Source: Cellulomonas timonensis
GTDB lineage: Bacteria; Actinomycetota; Actinomycetes; Actinomycetales; Cellulomonadaceae
Assembly (NCBI RefSeq): GCF_900046455.1
Contig: NZ_FCOT01000012.1
Location: 1-64,000 of the forward strand
DNA length: 64,000 bases
Reading direction: 5' to 3'
The translations under genes were made by a program, and so were the position numbers. The notes beneath the pieces were generated by a model, which was not told the DNA's origin, did not search any database, and saw only the letters and a program-made list of their open reading frames with translations. How positions within the stretch are numbered: position 1 is the stretch's first letter; each line of letters starts with the position of its first letter. Positions 46,297-56,563 of this stretch are shown in pieces.

Positions 46297-47224
46297 ATCG
46301 CGTCTGCGCGCCGCCGGAGTCCACACCCGGTCGGAGCATCCGCCAGGAGTCGGTGCGCGCGGCGGCCACCCCGGCGAGCGCCTCGTCGGCGTCGGTGCCC
46401 CCGCCCGCTCGACGGGTCAGCGCCAGCACCGTCGGGCCCGCGCCCGACACGACTGCGGCCACGCCGAGCGCACGCAACTCGTCGACCAGCGCGAGGGACT
46501 CCGGCATGACCTCGCGGCGGTGCTCCTGGTGCAGGCGGTCCTCGGTGGCGGGCAGCAGCAGGTCGGGGCGGCGGCTCAGCGCCTCCACGAGCAGGGCCGC
46601 GCGGCCGGCCTGGAACGCCGCGTCGCGGTGGGCCACCACAGCGGGCAGGACGCTGCGCGCGTGCTGCGTGGAGAGCCGCGCCTCGGGCACCAGGACGACG
46701 GGGACGATGTCGGGGTGCACCGGGTAGGACGCCGCGTGGGCCTGGCGGGAGCCGTGGGCGTCCTCGATCCAGGCGATCGTCGCGTCGCCCAGCAACGCGG
46801 GCGCCGCGTTGTCCGGGTGGCCCTCGAGCCGGGTGGCCAGGGCCAGCACGGTGTCGTCGTCCAGTGCCGCGGGGTCGGCCAGCAGGGCGCGCGCGAGCAG
46901 CAGCCCGCCCACGGCAGCCGCCGCGGAGGAGCCGAGGCCCCGGCCGTGCGGGATGCGGTTCACGCAGGTCAGCGCCAGCCCGGGCTGCTCGGCGCCCACG
47001 TGGTCGAGTGCCATCCGCAGCGCGCGCAGCACCAGGTGGCTCTCGCCGTCGGGCACCTCGCCGGCGCCCTCCCCGGTCACCTGCACCCGCACCCCGGCGG
47101 GCTGGACCCGCACCTCGAGGTCGTCGTGCAGCGCGAGGGCCAGGCCGAGCGAGTCGAAGCCGGGGCCCAGGTTCGCGCTGGTCGCCGGGACGCGCACCCG
47201 CGCCTGGTCGTGGCCGAGGATCAT
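46286..47224 (-). CDS. thrB: Homoserine kinase
   Basis: 312 aa. The GHMP-kinase ATP loop PHGRGLGSSAAAAVGG and the N-terminal VRVPATSANLGPGFDSLGLAL are diagnostic. It phosphorylates homoserine in threonine synthesis. It follows thrC by 7 bp and completes the hom-thrC-thrB operon. Confidence 0.96.
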   Translation of the reverse strand: MILGHDQARVRVPATSANLGPGFDSLGLALALHDDLEVRVQPAGVRVQVTGEGAGEVPDGESHLVLRALRMALDHVGAEQPGLALTCVNRIPHGRGLGSSAAAAVGGLLLARALLADPAALDDDTVLALATRLEGHPDNAAPALLGDATIAWIEDAHGSRQAHAASYPVHPDIVPVVLVPEARLSTQHARSVLPAVVAHRDAAFQAGRAALLVEALSRRPDLLLPATEDRLHQEHRREVMPESLALVDELRALGVAAVVSGAGPTVLALTRRAGGGTDADEALAGVAAARTDSWRMLRPGVDSGGAQTRSGA

Positions 47225-47231
47225 GGGCTGC

Positions 47232-48323
47232 TCAGCCGAGCTCGAGCGCGTCGGCGATCGACATGACGTCGGCCGTCACCCGCTGCGGCGTCACGTCGGA
47301 GCCGTCGGCGTTGCGCAGGGCCCACTGCGGGTCCTTGAGGCCGTGGCCGGTCACCGTCACCACGATGCGCGCGCCAGCCGGCACCCGGCCCTGCTCCGCG
47401 AGCATGAGGATGCCGGCCACACCCGCCGCCGAGGCGGGCTCGACGAAGACGCCGACCTCGCTCGACAGAATGCGGTGCGCCGCGAGGATCTGCTCGTCGG
47501 TGACGGCCTCGATGAGCCCGCCCGAGGCGTCCCGGGCCTGCTCGGCCTGCTGCCACGAGGCCGGGTTGCCGATCCGGATGGCCGTCGCGATGGTCTCGGG
47601 ATGCGTGATCGGGTGGCCCGCGACGATCGGCGCGGAGCCCGCCGCCTGGAAGCCCCACATCGCGGGGGTGCGCGTCGCGACGGCGGGCAGGTCGCTGCCC
47701 GCGTCCAGGCCAGCGTACTCGCGGAAGCCCTTCCAGTACGCGGTGATGTTGCCCGCGTTGCCCACCGGCAGCGCGTGGATGTCCGGGGCGTCGCCGAGCG
47801 CGTCGACGATCTCGAAGGCCCCGGTCTTCTGGCCCTCGATACGGTCCGGGTTGACGGAGTTCACGAGCTCCACCGGGTAGACCTCGGCGAGCTTGCGGGC
47901 CGCCACCAGGCAGTCGTCGAAGTTGCCGTCGACCTGCAGCAGCTTGGCGCCGTGCGCGATGGCCTGGCTGAGCTTGCCCATCGCGATCTTGCCGTCCGGC
48001 ACCAGCACCACGCAGAGCATGCCCGCCGCCGTGGCGTATGCGGCGGCCGAGGCGGACGTGTTGCCCGTCGAGGCGCACACCACGGCCTTGGCGCCGCGGC
48101 CCGCGGCCGACGAGATCGCCGTGGTCATCCCGCGGTCCTTGAAGGAGCCCGTGGGGTTCATGCCCTCGACCTTGACGAACACCTCGGCGCCCGTGCGCTC
48201 CGAGAGGGCCGGCGCGGCGACGAGCGGCGTGCCGCCCTCCCCCAGGGTCACCACCCGCTCCTTGAGGTGGGCGGGCAGGCGGTCGGCGTACTCGGCGATG
48301 ATCCCTCGCCACTGGTGTGCCAT
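47232..48323 (-). CDS. thrC: Threonine synthase
   Basis: 363 aa, the short bacterial type. The PLP lysine is in [12 protein letters not shown] and the phosphate-binding loop in GNAGN. It converts O-phosphohomoserine to threonine. It lies 5 bp after hom and 7 bp before thrB. Confidence 0.96.
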   Translation of the reverse strand: MAHQWRGIIAEYADRLPAHLKERVVTLGEGGTPLVAAPALSERTGAEVFVKVEGMNPTGSFKDRGMTTAISSAAGRGAKAVVCASTGNTSASAAAYATAAGMLCVVLVPDGKIAMGKLSQAIAHGAKLLQVDGNFDDCLVAARKLAEVYPVELVNSVNPDRIEGQKTGAFEIVDALGDAPDIHALPVGNAGNITAYWKGFREYAGLDAGSDLPAVATRTPAMWGFQAAGSAPIVAGHPITHPETIATAIRIGNPASWQQAEQARDASGGLIEAVTDEQILAAHRILSSEVGVFVEPASAAGVAGILMLAEQGRVPAGARIVVTVTGHGLKDPQWALRNADGSDVTPQRVTADVMSIADALELG

Positions 48324-48328
48324 CGGGC

Positions 48329-49690
48329 TCAGGCTCCTTCGACTCGCAGCACGGAGATGACGCGGCGCACCGCGTCGAGGCCGGCGACCGCCGCCACAGT
48401 GGCGGCGAGCGCCTCCTCCGACGCCTGGTGCGTCGTGAGGATCAGGCGGGCGAACCCGACGCCGTCGGGGCCGAGCGGGGCGGGCGCCTGGCGCATCGCC
48501 TCGATCGAGACGCCATGGGTGGCGAAGACCGCCGCGACGGTGGCCAGCACGCCCGGCCGGTCGTCCACGTCGATGCGGACCTGGTACCGGGTGCGGGCCG
48601 CCGAGGCGGGCAGCACCGCGAGCGCCGCGTATGACGACTCCACGGGGCCCTTGCCGCCGAGGACCCGGTGGCGGGCCACCGAGACGACGTCGCCGAGCAC
48701 CGCCGACGCGGTGGGGGCGCCACCGGCGCCACGGCCGTAGAACATGAGCTCGCCGGCGGCCTCGGCCTCGACGAACACCGCGTTGTAGGCGCCCCGCACA
48801 CCGGCCAGCGGGTGGGTCAGCGGCACCAGCGCGGGATGCACCCGCACCTGGACGCCCTCGTCGCTGCGCTCGGCGATGGCCAGCAGCTTGATCGCGTAGC
48901 CCGTGCGCTCGGCCCAGACCACGTCGTCGGCTGTGATGCCGCTGATGCCCTCGCGGTCGACGTCGTCAATCGAGACGCGGGTGTGGAAGGCAAGGGACGC
49001 CAAGATCGCGGCCTTCGCGGCGGCGTCATATCCCTCGACGTCGGCCGTCGGGTCGGCCTCCGCGTAGCCCAGCGCCTGCGCCTCCTTGACGGCGGCGTCC
49101 GGGTCGAGGCCCTCGGTGGACATCTTGTCCAGCACGTAGTTCGTGGTGCCGTTGACGATGCCGAGCACGCGCTGCACCCGGTCGCCCACCAGGGACTCGC
49201 GGACGGGGCGGACGATCGGGATGGCGCCCGCGACGGCGGCCTCGAAGTACAGGTCCACACCGGCGGCGTCGGCGGCCGCGTACAGCGTGGGGCCGTCCTG
49301 GGCGAGCAGCGCCTTGTTGGCCGTGACGACGGCGGCGCCGTGCTCGATGGCGCGCAGCAGCAGCGTCCGGGCGGGCTCGATGCCGCCCATGACCTCGACG
49401 ACCACGTCGGCCCGCTCGACGAGCCCCTCGGCGTCGTCCGTGAGCAGCGCGCGGTCCACCACGGCGTCGCGCTCGACGGACGTGTCGCGCACCGCGATGC
49501 CCACCAGCTCGAGCGGGGCGCCCACCCGGGCCGCGAGGTCGCTCGACTGCGTGGTGAGGAGCCGGACGACCTCGGTGCCGACGACACCGCAGCCGAGCAC
49601 GGCCACGCGCAGCGCCCGGCCCGTCTCGGTGGACGTCGACGTCGACGTCGACGCGACGGAATCAGGTTGGGGCTGCTGGGGCACTGCCAC
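48329..49690 (-). CDS. hom: Homoserine dehydrogenase
   Basis: 453 aa from GTG 49690 with AGGAGG 9 nt upstream. The NAD(P) motif [13 protein letters not shown] follows a 28-residue N-terminal extension with an STSTSTST run. The catalytic segment contains [13 protein letters not shown]-terminal ACT domain ([21 protein letters not shown]) indicates feedback control by threonine. First enzyme of the threonine operon; it follows lysA by 144 bp, a gap that holds hairpins. Confidence 0.96.
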   Translation of the reverse strand: MAVPQQPQPDSVASTSTSTSTETGRALRVAVLGCGVVGTEVVRLLTTQSSDLAARVGAPLELVGIAVRDTSVERDAVVDRALLTDDAEGLVERADVVVEVMGGIEPARTLLLRAIEHGAAVVTANKALLAQDGPTLYAAADAAGVDLYFEAAVAGAIPIVRPVRESLVGDRVQRVLGIVNGTTNYVLDKMSTEGLDPDAAVKEAQALGYAEADPTADVEGYDAAAKAAILASLAFHTRVSIDDVDREGISGITADDVVWAERTGYAIKLLAIAERSDEGVQVRVHPALVPLTHPLAGVRGAYNAVFVEAEAAGELMFYGRGAGGAPTASAVLGDVVSVARHRVLGGKGPVESSYAALAVLPASAARTRYQVRIDVDDRPGVLATVAAVFATHGVSIEAMRQAPAPLGPDGVGFARLILTTHQASEEALAATVAAVAGLDAVRRVISVLRVEGA

Positions 49691-49786
49691 GGTCAGGCGC
49701 CTCCTTCGGGGGCCGGTCCAGGACCGGAGGGGTCGGAAGCGAGCGAGGTCGTCGCTCGGCGACCTCAGGGTAGTGCGCCGCCCCCG

Positions 49787-49806
49787 GCACCCGGACGCGG
49801 GTCCGG
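49787..49806 (-). terminator. Hairpin between lysA and hom
   Basis: Arms ACCCGGAC (49787-49794) and GTCCGGGT (49799-49806) make a perfect 8-bp stem with a 4-nt loop, 28 bp past the lysA stop. A second stem, GAGGTCG/CGACCTC (49743-49749 with 49758-49764), lies closer to hom. They may be a lysA terminator and part of the hom leader. Confidence 0.5.
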
Positions 49807-49834
49807 GTACTGGGCGCGGCGGCCGTCGAGCGCG

Positions 49835-51232
49835 TCAGCCCAGGTCGAGCGCGAGCAGGTCCGCCTCGGTCTCGCGCCGCACGATCACCCGCGCCGCGCC
49901 GTCGCGCACCGCGATGACGGGCGGGCGCGGCACGTGGTTGTAGTTCGACGCCATGGACCGCCCGTAGGCGCCCGTGGCGGGCACGGCCAGCAGGTCCCCG
50001 GTGCGGACGTCGCCCGGCAGGCGCACCTCGTGCACCACGATGTCGCCGCTCTCGCAGTGCTTGCCCACCACGCGCGCGAGCACCGGGGCCTCGTCGCCCA
50101 TGCGCGACGCGAGCTCGGCGTGGTACTGCGCGCCGTACAGCGCAGGCCGCAGGTTGTCGCTCATCCCGCCGTCCACGGACACGTAGCGCCGCGTGAACGG
50201 CTCGGGCCCGTCGCCGACCGTCACGTCCTTGACGGTGCCGACCGTGTACAGCGTGAGCGTGCTGGCGCCGACGATCGCGCGGCCCGGCTCGATCGAGATC
50301 CGCGGCAGCGGGGTGCCGTGCTCGCCGCAGGCGCCCTGGACGGCGGAGGCGAGGTCCTTCGCGACCCGCACGGGGTCGAGCGGCACGTCCTGCGGAAGGT
50401 AGGCGATGCCGAAGCCGCCACCCAGGTCCACCTCGGGCACCAGGACGCCGGTCTGCGCGGCGAGCTCCGCGCGCAGGCCCATGACCTTGTGCGCGGCGAC
50501 CTCGAAGCCCGACGGGTCGAGGATCTGCGAGCCGATGTGCGAGTGGATGCCCAGCAGGCGCAGCTCGGGGTGGTCGAGCACCAGGCGCAACGCGGTGAGC
50601 GCGGGGCTCGCCGCGCCGTCATGGGCCGCGGCCATCGACAGGCCGAACTTCTGGTCCTCACGCGCCGTGGAGATGTACTCGTGGCCGCCCGCGTGCACGC
50701 CGGTGGTCACCCGCACCATCACGGGCGCCGGCTCGCCGCCCCGGGAGCGCACCGCCGCGGCGATGCGCTCCACCTCGCCGAGGGAGTCGATGATGATCCG
50801 CCCGACCCCCGCCTCCAGGGCGCGGTCGATCTCCGCGTCGGACTTGCTGTTGCCGTGCAGCCCGATGTCCGCGCCGGGGATCCCGGCGCGGAGGGCCACC
50901 GCGAGCTCGCCGCCGGTGGCGGTGTCGACCCGCAGGCCCTCCTCATGCGCCCAGCGGGCCACCGCCACGGACAGGAACGCCTTGCCGGCGTAATACACGT
51001 CGACACCCGTGCCGATCGCGGCGAACGCGTGCTCGAAGGCCTCGCGGTAGCCGCGCGCCCGGGAGCGGAAGTCCGCCTCGTCGAGCACGTAGGCGGGGGT
51101 GCCGTGCTCCGCGGCGAGGGCGCGCAGGTCGAGACCCGCCACGCTGAGCGCGCCGTCGGGCGTGCGCGTGGCGCCGCTGGACCAGGGCTGGCCCAGGGCG
51201 GTCCCGGCAGCCGCCGCAGCAGGCGTGCTCAC
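49835..51232 (-). CDS. lysA: Diaminopimelate decarboxylase
   Basis: 465 aa from GTG 51232, which overlaps the argS stop. PLP lysine is in VYYAGKAFL; the glycine-rich loop is [11 protein letters not shown] and the substrate/PLP segment is GKHCESGD. It makes lysine from meso-diaminopimelate, the last step of the pathway and a drain on a wall precursor. Coupled to argS, an arrangement conserved in Actinobacteria. Confidence 0.96.
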   Translation of the reverse strand: MSTPAAAAAGTALGQPWSSGATRTPDGALSVAGLDLRALAAEHGTPAYVLDEADFRSRARGYREAFEHAFAAIGTGVDVYYAGKAFLSVAVARWAHEEGLRVDTATGGELAVALRAGIPGADIGLHGNSKSDAEIDRALEAGVGRIIIDSLGEVERIAAAVRSRGGEPAPVMVRVTTGVHAGGHEYISTAREDQKFGLSMAAAHDGAASPALTALRLVLDHPELRLLGIHSHIGSQILDPSGFEVAAHKVMGLRAELAAQTGVLVPEVDLGGGFGIAYLPQDVPLDPVRVAKDLASAVQGACGEHGTPLPRISIEPGRAIVGASTLTLYTVGTVKDVTVGDGPEPFTRRYVSVDGGMSDNLRPALYGAQYHAELASRMGDEAPVLARVVGKHCESGDIVVHEVRLPGDVRTGDLLAVPATGAYGRSMASNYNHVPRPPVIAVRDGAARVIVRRETEADLLALDLG

Positions 51233-52908
51233 ATCCGCTCCGGAGCGCTGACACCCAGCAGGTCCAGGCCGTTGGCGAGGACCTGGCGCGTCGCGTCGTT
51301 GAGCCACAGCCGCGTGCGGTGCACGTCCGTGACCTCCTCGTCACCGAAGGGCATGACGCGGCGCTGGTCGTACCACTTGTGGTAGCTGCCCGCGAGCTCC
51401 TCGAGGTAGCGGGCCACGCGGTGCGGCTCACGCAGCTCGGCCGCCTGGGCGATGATGCGCGGGAACTCCGCGAGCGAGCCCAGCAACACCGTCTCCGACG
51501 GGTGGTCGAGCAGCGCGGCGTCGAAGCCGTCCTCGCGCCGGACGCCGGAGTCGGCGGCGTTGCGCGCCACGTTGACCGTGCGGGCGTGCGCGTACTGCAC
51601 GTAGTAGACGGGGTTGTCGTTCGAGGCGGTGACCAGCAGGTCCAGGTCGATGTCCAGGCTGGAGTTGGCGGCCGAGCGGGCCAGCGAGTACCGGGCCGCG
51701 TCGACGCCCACCGCGTCCACCAGGTCGTCGATGGTGACGATCGTGCCCGCGCGCTTGGACATCCGCACCGGCTCGCCGTTGCGCATCAGGTTGACCATCT
51801 GGCCGATCAGGATCTCCAGGTTGACCCACGGGGTGTCCCCGAAGGCCGCGACCATGGCCATCATGCGGCCGATGTACCCGTGGTGGTCCGCGCCGAGCAT
51901 GATGATCGCCCGGTCGAAGCCGCGCTCGCGCTTGTCCAGGTAGTACGCGAGGTCGCCGGAGATGTAGGCGCCCTCGCCATCGGACTTGATGATGACGCGG
52001 TCCTTGTCGTCACCGAAGTCCGTGGTCCGCAGCCACAGCGCGCCATCGGCCTCGAAGATGTGGCCGAGCTCGCGCAGCCGCTCGACGGCACGCTCCACGG
52101 CGCCGGACTCGTGCAGCGAGTCCTCGTGGAAGTACACGTCGAAGTCGACGCGGAAGTCATGCAGCTTGGCCTTGATCTCGCCGAACATGAGCTCGACGCC
52201 GCGGCTGCGGAAGACCTCCTGCGCCTCGGGCTCGGGCAGCGTGCGCGGGTCCGGGTCGCCGGCGGCGATCGCCTGCGCGATGACGGCGTCGGCGATGTCG
52301 CCGATGTACTGGCCGCCGTAGCCGTCCTCCGGGGCGGGCCGGCCGAGCGCGCGGGCCAGCAGCGACTGCGCGAAGCGGTCGATCTGCGACCCGTGGTCGT
52401 TGAAGTAGTACTCGCGGGTCACGTCCGCGCCCGCGGCCTGCAACACCCGGGCCAGGCTGTCGCCCACGGCCGCCCAGCGCACCCCGCCGATGTGGATGGG
52501 GCCCGTCGGGTTCGCGGAGACGAACTCGAGGTTGATCTTCTCGCCCGCGAGCGCCTCGGAGCGCCCGTAGGCCGGTCCCGCGTCGACGATGCCGCGCGCG
52601 AGCTCGCCCGCAGCAGCGGTGTCGAGGGTGATGTTGAGGAAGCCGGGGCCCGCGACGTCGACCTTCGCGACGCCGGGCGCGGCCTTGAGGCGGGTGGCCA
52701 GCTCCTCCGCGAACGCGCGCGGGTTCGTGCCCGCCTTCTTGCCGAGCTGCATCGCGACGTTCGTCGCCCAGTCGCCGTGCTCGCGCTGCCGGGGTCGCTC
52801 CACGTGCACGGTGGTGGGGATGTCGGCGGGGTCGAGGGCGAAGGCGCCGTCGGCGACCGCCGCCACGAGGGCGTCACGGAGGGCAGCAGAGAGCTCAGCA
52901 GGGGTCAC
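51229..52908 (-). CDS. argS: Arginyl-tRNA synthetase
   Basis: 559 aa from GTG 52908. Class I motifs: HIGH-equivalent [12 protein letters not shown] and KMSKS-equivalent RMSKRAGT. The N-terminal tRNA D-loop domain and the C-terminal anticodon-binding DALR domain ([15 protein letters not shown]...[14 protein letters not shown]) are complete. It begins the argS-lysA transcript; 231 bp separate it from the divergent FadR-type gene. In many Actinobacteria lysA is regulated with argS. Confidence 0.97.
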   Translation of the reverse strand: MTPAELSAALRDALVAAVADGAFALDPADIPTTVHVERPRQREHGDWATNVAMQLGKKAGTNPRAFAEELATRLKAAPGVAKVDVAGPGFLNITLDTAAAGELARGIVDAGPAYGRSEALAGEKINLEFVSANPTGPIHIGGVRWAAVGDSLARVLQAAGADVTREYYFNDHGSQIDRFAQSLLARALGRPAPEDGYGGQYIGDIADAVIAQAIAAGDPDPRTLPEPEAQEVFRSRGVELMFGEIKAKLHDFRVDFDVYFHEDSLHESGAVERAVERLRELGHIFEADGALWLRTTDFGDDKDRVIIKSDGEGAYISGDLAYYLDKRERGFDRAIIMLGADHHGYIGRMMAMVAAFGDTPWVNLEILIGQMVNLMRNGEPVRMSKRAGTIVTIDDLVDAVGVDAARYSLARSAANSSLDIDLDLLVTASNDNPVYYVQYAHARTVNVARNAADSGVRREDGFDAALLDHPSETVLLGSLAEFPRIIAQAAELREPHRVARYLEELAGSYHKWYDQRRVMPFGDEEVTDVHRTRLWLNDATRQVLANGLDLLGVSAPERM

Positions 52909-53139
52909 GACACCAGGGTAGCGAGGCCTGCCTGGTGCCCCGCACAGATATCCGCCGCACGCGATGCCGCCTTTGCGCCCCTGTGTGCCGCGCCTCACGT
53001 GGCCGGGCCTGCGCAGACATGGGACGTTGGTCTGGCGGCCGACGGCGTCGGCGGTGTTGACTGCTCCGACCACGTGCCGACAACGACGTCCGCACAGCGG
53101 TCGCCCCGGTCAGGGCGACGATGAGGGAGGACTCCACAC

Positions 53140-53793
53140 ATGCGGCGACGCACTGGACTGATCGACACCGCTGTCGATGGGATCCGCGAGCGCATCACCT
53201 CGGGACGGTGGCCCGTCGGCACCCGTATCCCGCCCGAGCCGGCCCTCGCCGAACTGCTGGGCGTGGGCCGCAACACCGTGCGCGAGGCGGTGCAGTCGCT
53301 CGTGCACGCTGGGCTCCTCGCCCGACGCCAGGGCTCCGGCACGTATGTGCTGTCCACGTCCGAGCTCGCCGTGACGATGGGCCGTCAGATCGCCGACGCG
53401 CACCAGCGCGACGTGGTCGAGGTCCGGCGCAGCCTCGAGGTGGAGGCCGCCCGGCTCGCCGCCCGCCGCCGCACCACCGCCGACGTCGCGGCGCTCGAGC
53501 AGCTCCGCGACCAGCGGGCCACCGCCTACTCGCTGGGCGACTTGGACGCGATGGTGGCCTCCGACCTGGCCCTGCACCTCGCGATCGCGCGCGCCGCGCA
53601 CAACCCCGTGCTGCTCTCGCTCTACGAGAGCCTGCTCGACGCGATCACCGAGAACATCCGCTTCAACTTCGAGCGCCCGGTCGACGACGACCCCGGCCAC
53701 GACGACCTCGTCGCGGCCATCACCGCCGGCGACGACGTCGCGGCCATGACCGAGGTCGACACCTACCTCTCACGCCTCATCGACGTCTCCTGA
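53140..53793 (+). CDS. FadR-subfamily GntR transcriptional regulator
   Basis: 217 aa. The winged helix (about 8-72: RIPPEPALAELLGVGRNTVREAVQSLVHAGLLARRQGSGTYV) is followed by an FCD ligand domain (about 90-210) with DLALHLAIARAAHNPVLLSLYESLL; its His and Asp residues can bind a metal and a carboxylate effector. RBS GAGGGAGG is upstream. Its target is not evident: it is divergent from argS and followed by a tRNA. The 230 bp upstream include a TTGACT hexamer at about 53056. Confidence 0.88.
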   Translation: MRRRTGLIDTAVDGIRERITSGRWPVGTRIPPEPALAELLGVGRNTVREAVQSLVHAGLLARRQGSGTYVLSTSELAVTMGRQIADAHQRDVVEVRRSLEVEAARLAARRRTTADVAALEQLRDQRATAYSLGDLDAMVASDLALHLAIARAAHNPVLLSLYESLLDAITENIRFNFERPVDDDPGHDDLVAAITAGDDVAAMTEVDTYLSRLIDVS

Positions 53794-53861
53794 CGGAGCC
53801 GGCTGGCGGTCGAGGCCGTGGTTGCTGGTAGTCTCGGGACCTGCGCCAGCAACTTGCGCAC

Positions 53862-53937
53862 GCCCGCGTAGCTCAGTGGATAGAGCGTCTGCCTCCGGAG
53901 CAGAAGGTCGAAGGTTCGAGTCCTTTCGCGGGCACCA
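53862..53937 (+). tRNA. tRNA-Arg (anticodon CCG)
   Basis: 76 nt including an encoded CCA. The acceptor arms GCCCGCG and CGCGGGC pair perfectly; D-arm GCTCAGTGGATAGAGC, anticodon arm TCTGC-CTCCGGA-GCAGA and T-arm with GGTTCGAGTCC are all present. The anticodon CCG reads CGG arginine codons. A terminator hairpin follows. Confidence 0.97.
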
Positions 53938-53942
53938 CAGGC

Positions 53943-53972
53943 AAGGCCCGGCCCCCTCGGGGACCGGGCCTT
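53943..53972 (+). terminator. Terminator hairpin after tRNA-Arg
   Basis: AAGGCCCGG and CCGGGCCTT pair, extended by CCCC/GGGG with one bulge, around a short loop 6 bp past the tRNA. A short T-containing stretch (TTCGTCGT) follows. Confidence 0.7.
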
Positions 53973-54042
53973 CGTCGTGCCTGCCGTCCCCCTCGGACGC
54001 GCACTCTCGACCCGCGCGTCCGCCACCGCTATCTTGCGGCGC

Positions 54043-54513
54043 ATGAGCGCGATCCGCCGCCGTGTCGCCACCCAGTCCTGTGCTGTCGTCGTGCTGTGCT
54101 CGGCCGCGTGCGCGTCGGGGCCGGCCGCCGGCACCGGGCCCACCGAGGAGCCCTCACCCTCGCCCGGCCAGGCCGTCGAGTGCCCGATGCAGCCGGCGGA
54201 CCCGGTTGCCCCCGAGCACGCGGCCGCATGTGTGTACCAGGCGTGGATCACCGATGACGAGGCGTTGGAGCGCGCGCACGGCGCCGAGGGGGTGACCGAC
54301 GGGCTGCCGACCGTCATGGCTGAGCCTGTGATGACGTTCAACGGTTGCGCGGAGGGCAGCGGGACGGTGCTGACAGGGCTCGTCTGCACGTGGACCGGTG
54401 AGAACATCCAGCCCGACGTGACCCTGGAGATGGCGCTCACCGGCAGCGCTGCCGAGGGATACCGGGTCACCGAGATCGACGAAGTGCTCGAGGGCGTCGT
54501 CCTCGAGGGCTGA
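54043..54513 (+). CDS. Small putative lipoprotein
   Basis: 156 aa from ATG 54043. The N-terminus SAIRRRVATQ, a hydrophobic run and the lipobox LCSAAC (Cys about 22) mark a lipoprotein; an earlier ATG at 53977 would add 22 residues before the signal and fall in the terminator region. Mature cysteines (in VECPM, AACVY, FNGCAE and LVCTW) could form two disulfides. No family recognised. The mature domain is about 120 aa and acidic. Confidence 0.7.
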   Translation: MSAIRRRVATQSCAVVVLCSAACASGPAAGTGPTEEPSPSPGQAVECPMQPADPVAPEHAAACVYQAWITDDEALERAHGAEGVTDGLPTVMAEPVMTFNGCAEGSGTVLTGLVCTWTGENIQPDVTLEMALTGSAAEGYRVTEIDEVLEGVVLEG

Positions 54514-54687
54514 CTGCGCGGGCTCGATGAGAATCGCCTCACACTCCACCAGCGGCCGTGATCCTCCTGTTACTTTCGGCGAGCCGCTGGGAAAGCCCTT
54601 GCCTGACCGACTGCCCCACCGCCCCACTGCCCCACCGGCGACGTCCACCGAGCACAGGCGCTCGGCCACGCCGGACAGGAGCCCCCG

Positions 54688-56121
54688 ATGGACACGAGCA
54701 CCCCGCCCCGCGCCTCCCGCTCGCAGATCCGCCGCCGTGTGCGGCAAGCCCGCCAGGCACGCCGACTGCGCCGCGGCAGGGTCACCGCAATGCTCGTCGC
54801 CGCGTCCGTGACGCTCGTGGGGGCGGGGGTGGCCGGCGCCACGCTCGCGTCCGCGGCCGTGCGGTGCGCCGTCGACTTCTCGACCACCGCGCAGTGGAAC
54901 ACCGGGCACACCAGCTCCACCGTCATCCGCAACACGGGTGACCGCCTGGACGGCTGGACCCTGACGTGGCGGTTCGCCTCGGGCGAGCGGCTCACCCAGG
55001 GGTGGCTCGGCGACTTCACCTCCAGCGGCGCGCAGGTGACGGTGACGCAGCCGTCCTGGGCGCGCGTCATCGAGGCCGGGGGCTCCGCCACGATCGGCTG
55101 GAACGCCACCCATACCGGCGCGGTGTCGACGCCCGCCGACGTGCGCCTCAACGGGGTCGCCTGCACGGTGAACGGCGTCGCCCCCGGCACGACGACGCCC
55201 AGCGCGACACCCACGACCGCCGGGCCCAGCGCCACCCCGACGCGCACGCCGACCCCGTCGGCCTCGCCGACGCCGACGCCCACGCCGTCCCCGACGCCTT
55301 CCCCGACGCCGAGCCCGAGCACGTCGCCCACCACCACTCCCACGACGACGCCCACCCCGACGCCGACCTCCGCCCCCTGGTCGCCGCCGGCCAGCATGTC
55401 CCAGGCCCTGGACCAGGTCTGGGCCCATCAGGAGCAGACCTACAACAACGGCAACCTCTACGCCTTCAAGAACTACGGCTGGGACCAGGTCATGGCCAAC
55501 GGGGGCTACCTGAACATCTGCGTGCGCTGGGACTCCGACCAGCCGGTCAGCGCCGCCTTGCGCGACCAGATCCACGCGAAGTACGCCGAGCAGTACGCCA
55601 AGTGGTTCGACACGCTGCGTGAGAACGGCCAGCGCTGGAACGGCTGGCCCTACGACCAGGTGAAGATCACCGTGGTCGGCTGGGCGGTGCGTGACCGCAG
55701 CCTGCTGCAGTGGACCGACAACAGCGTCGACATCTACGTCAACGACATCCGCGAGAACGCGCCGCAGTGCGCCGAGAGCCGCGGCCGGTTCTTCCACCAG
55801 GACGGCGTCTACCCCGGCGGCGCGGAACGGCACTACGACCAGTCGCTGTGGCTGACCAAGGGCATGGGCGGCGGCGCCGGCGGCGACTGGGGCCAGCGCA
55901 TGGGCAGCGAGTACTTCGTCGGTGCCCTGGGCAGCCCGGACGTGACGATCCTCCAGCACGAGATCGGGCACACGTTCGGCCTGGACGACTTCTATGACTG
56001 GACGCCGACGGGGCAGAACAGCTTCGTGATGCTGGCCGGCTCCTCACCCCGCATCACGCAGTTCGACGCGTGGATGCTCCGCGACTGGTGGCGGCACCTC
56101 AAGCCGCGCTACGGGCTGTGA
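54688..56121 (+). CDS. Secreted cellulose-binding (CBM2) metzincin-like metalloprotein
   Basis: 477 aa. A basic N-terminus (1-31) and a hydrophobic signal (33-57, ending ASA) are followed by a CBM2 (about 58-160) with the flanking cysteines and exposed tryptophans typical of cellulose binding. A Pro/Thr/Ser linker (about 165-235) joins it to a C-terminal domain of 240 residues with HEIGHTFGLDD (His424, Glu425, His428, Asp434), the HExxHxxGxxD zinc-peptidase signature, and a later methionine turn candidate (SFVMLAG). It likely binds cellulose outside the cell and either cleaves protein or is an inactive relative; the substrate is unknown. Confidence 0.85.
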   Translation: MDTSTPPRASRSQIRRRVRQARQARRLRRGRVTAMLVAASVTLVGAGVAGATLASAAVRCAVDFSTTAQWNTGHTSSTVIRNTGDRLDGWTLTWRFASGERLTQGWLGDFTSSGAQVTVTQPSWARVIEAGGSATIGWNATHTGAVSTPADVRLNGVACTVNGVAPGTTTPSATPTTAGPSATPTRTPTPSASPTPTPTPSPTPSPTPSPSTSPTTTPTTTPTPTPTSAPWSPPASMSQALDQVWAHQEQTYNNGNLYAFKNYGWDQVMANGGYLNICVRWDSDQPVSAALRDQIHAKYAEQYAKWFDTLRENGQRWNGWPYDQVKITVVGWAVRDRSLLQWTDNSVDIYVNDIRENAPQCAESRGRFFHQDGVYPGGAERHYDQSLWLTKGMGGGAGGDWGQRMGSEYFVGALGSPDVTILQHEIGHTFGLDDFYDWTPTGQNSFVMLAGSSPRITQFDAWMLRDWWRHLKPRYGL

Positions 56122-56158
56122 GGCGGTGAGGCGGCGGCCGTCGGCCTAGGGTGCCGGT

Positions 56159-56563
56159 GTGCCCCACCCCCCGCGCCGCCGCACGGCGTTCCTCCTCCTC
56201 GTGCCCGTCGTCGTCGCGGCAGGCCTCGTCGTCACCCGTGCCGTCGAGGGCCTGCCCGGGGACCTGCTCGGCGGCGTGCTGTACGCGGCGCTCGTGTACG
56301 TCCTCCTCGGCGCGGCGCGCCCGTCATGGCGGGTCCCGGTCCTGGCCGGTGTGGCGCTCGGCGTGTGCGCCGTCGTCGAGCTCGCGCAGCTCACGGGCGT
56401 GCCCGCGCTGGTGGTCGACGTGTTCGAGCCGGCCCGGTACGTGCTCGGCACCACGTTCACCGCCCATGACCTGCCCGCCTACGCGGTGGGCGCGCTGCTC
56501 GCCGGGGCCGCCGACACGTGGGCCCTGCGTCGCGCGGCCGCCAGCGGTACTTTGCGGACATGA
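56159..56563 (+). CDS. DUF2809 membrane protein
   Basis: 134 aa from GTG 56159. Four hydrophobic segments: about 9-26, 37-50, 57-76 and 103-117. The conserved VELAQLTGVPALVVDVFEPARYVLGTTFTAHDLPAYAVG pattern is that of DUF2809. Function unknown. Its stop overlaps the PPK2 start (ATGA), so the two genes are coupled. Confidence 0.82.
   Translation: MPHPPRRRTAFLLLVPVVVAAGLVVTRAVEGLPGDLLGGVLYAALVYVLLGAARPSWRVPVLAGVALGVCAVVELAQLTGVPALVVDVFEPARYVLGTTFTAHDLPAYAVGALLAGAADTWALRRAAASGTLRT

Noticed and set aside
53000-53139. A classic FadR/GntR operator upstream of the regulator at 53140
   Set aside because: No clear TGGTNNNACCA-type palindrome could be found between argS and the regulator; only an isolated TTGACT hexamer.
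54565-54600. CebR-like operator upstream of the CBM2 gene (TGGGAAAGCCCTTG)
   Set aside because: It matches the TGGGAGCGCTCCCA palindrome at only 8 of 14 positions and lacks a symmetric right half.
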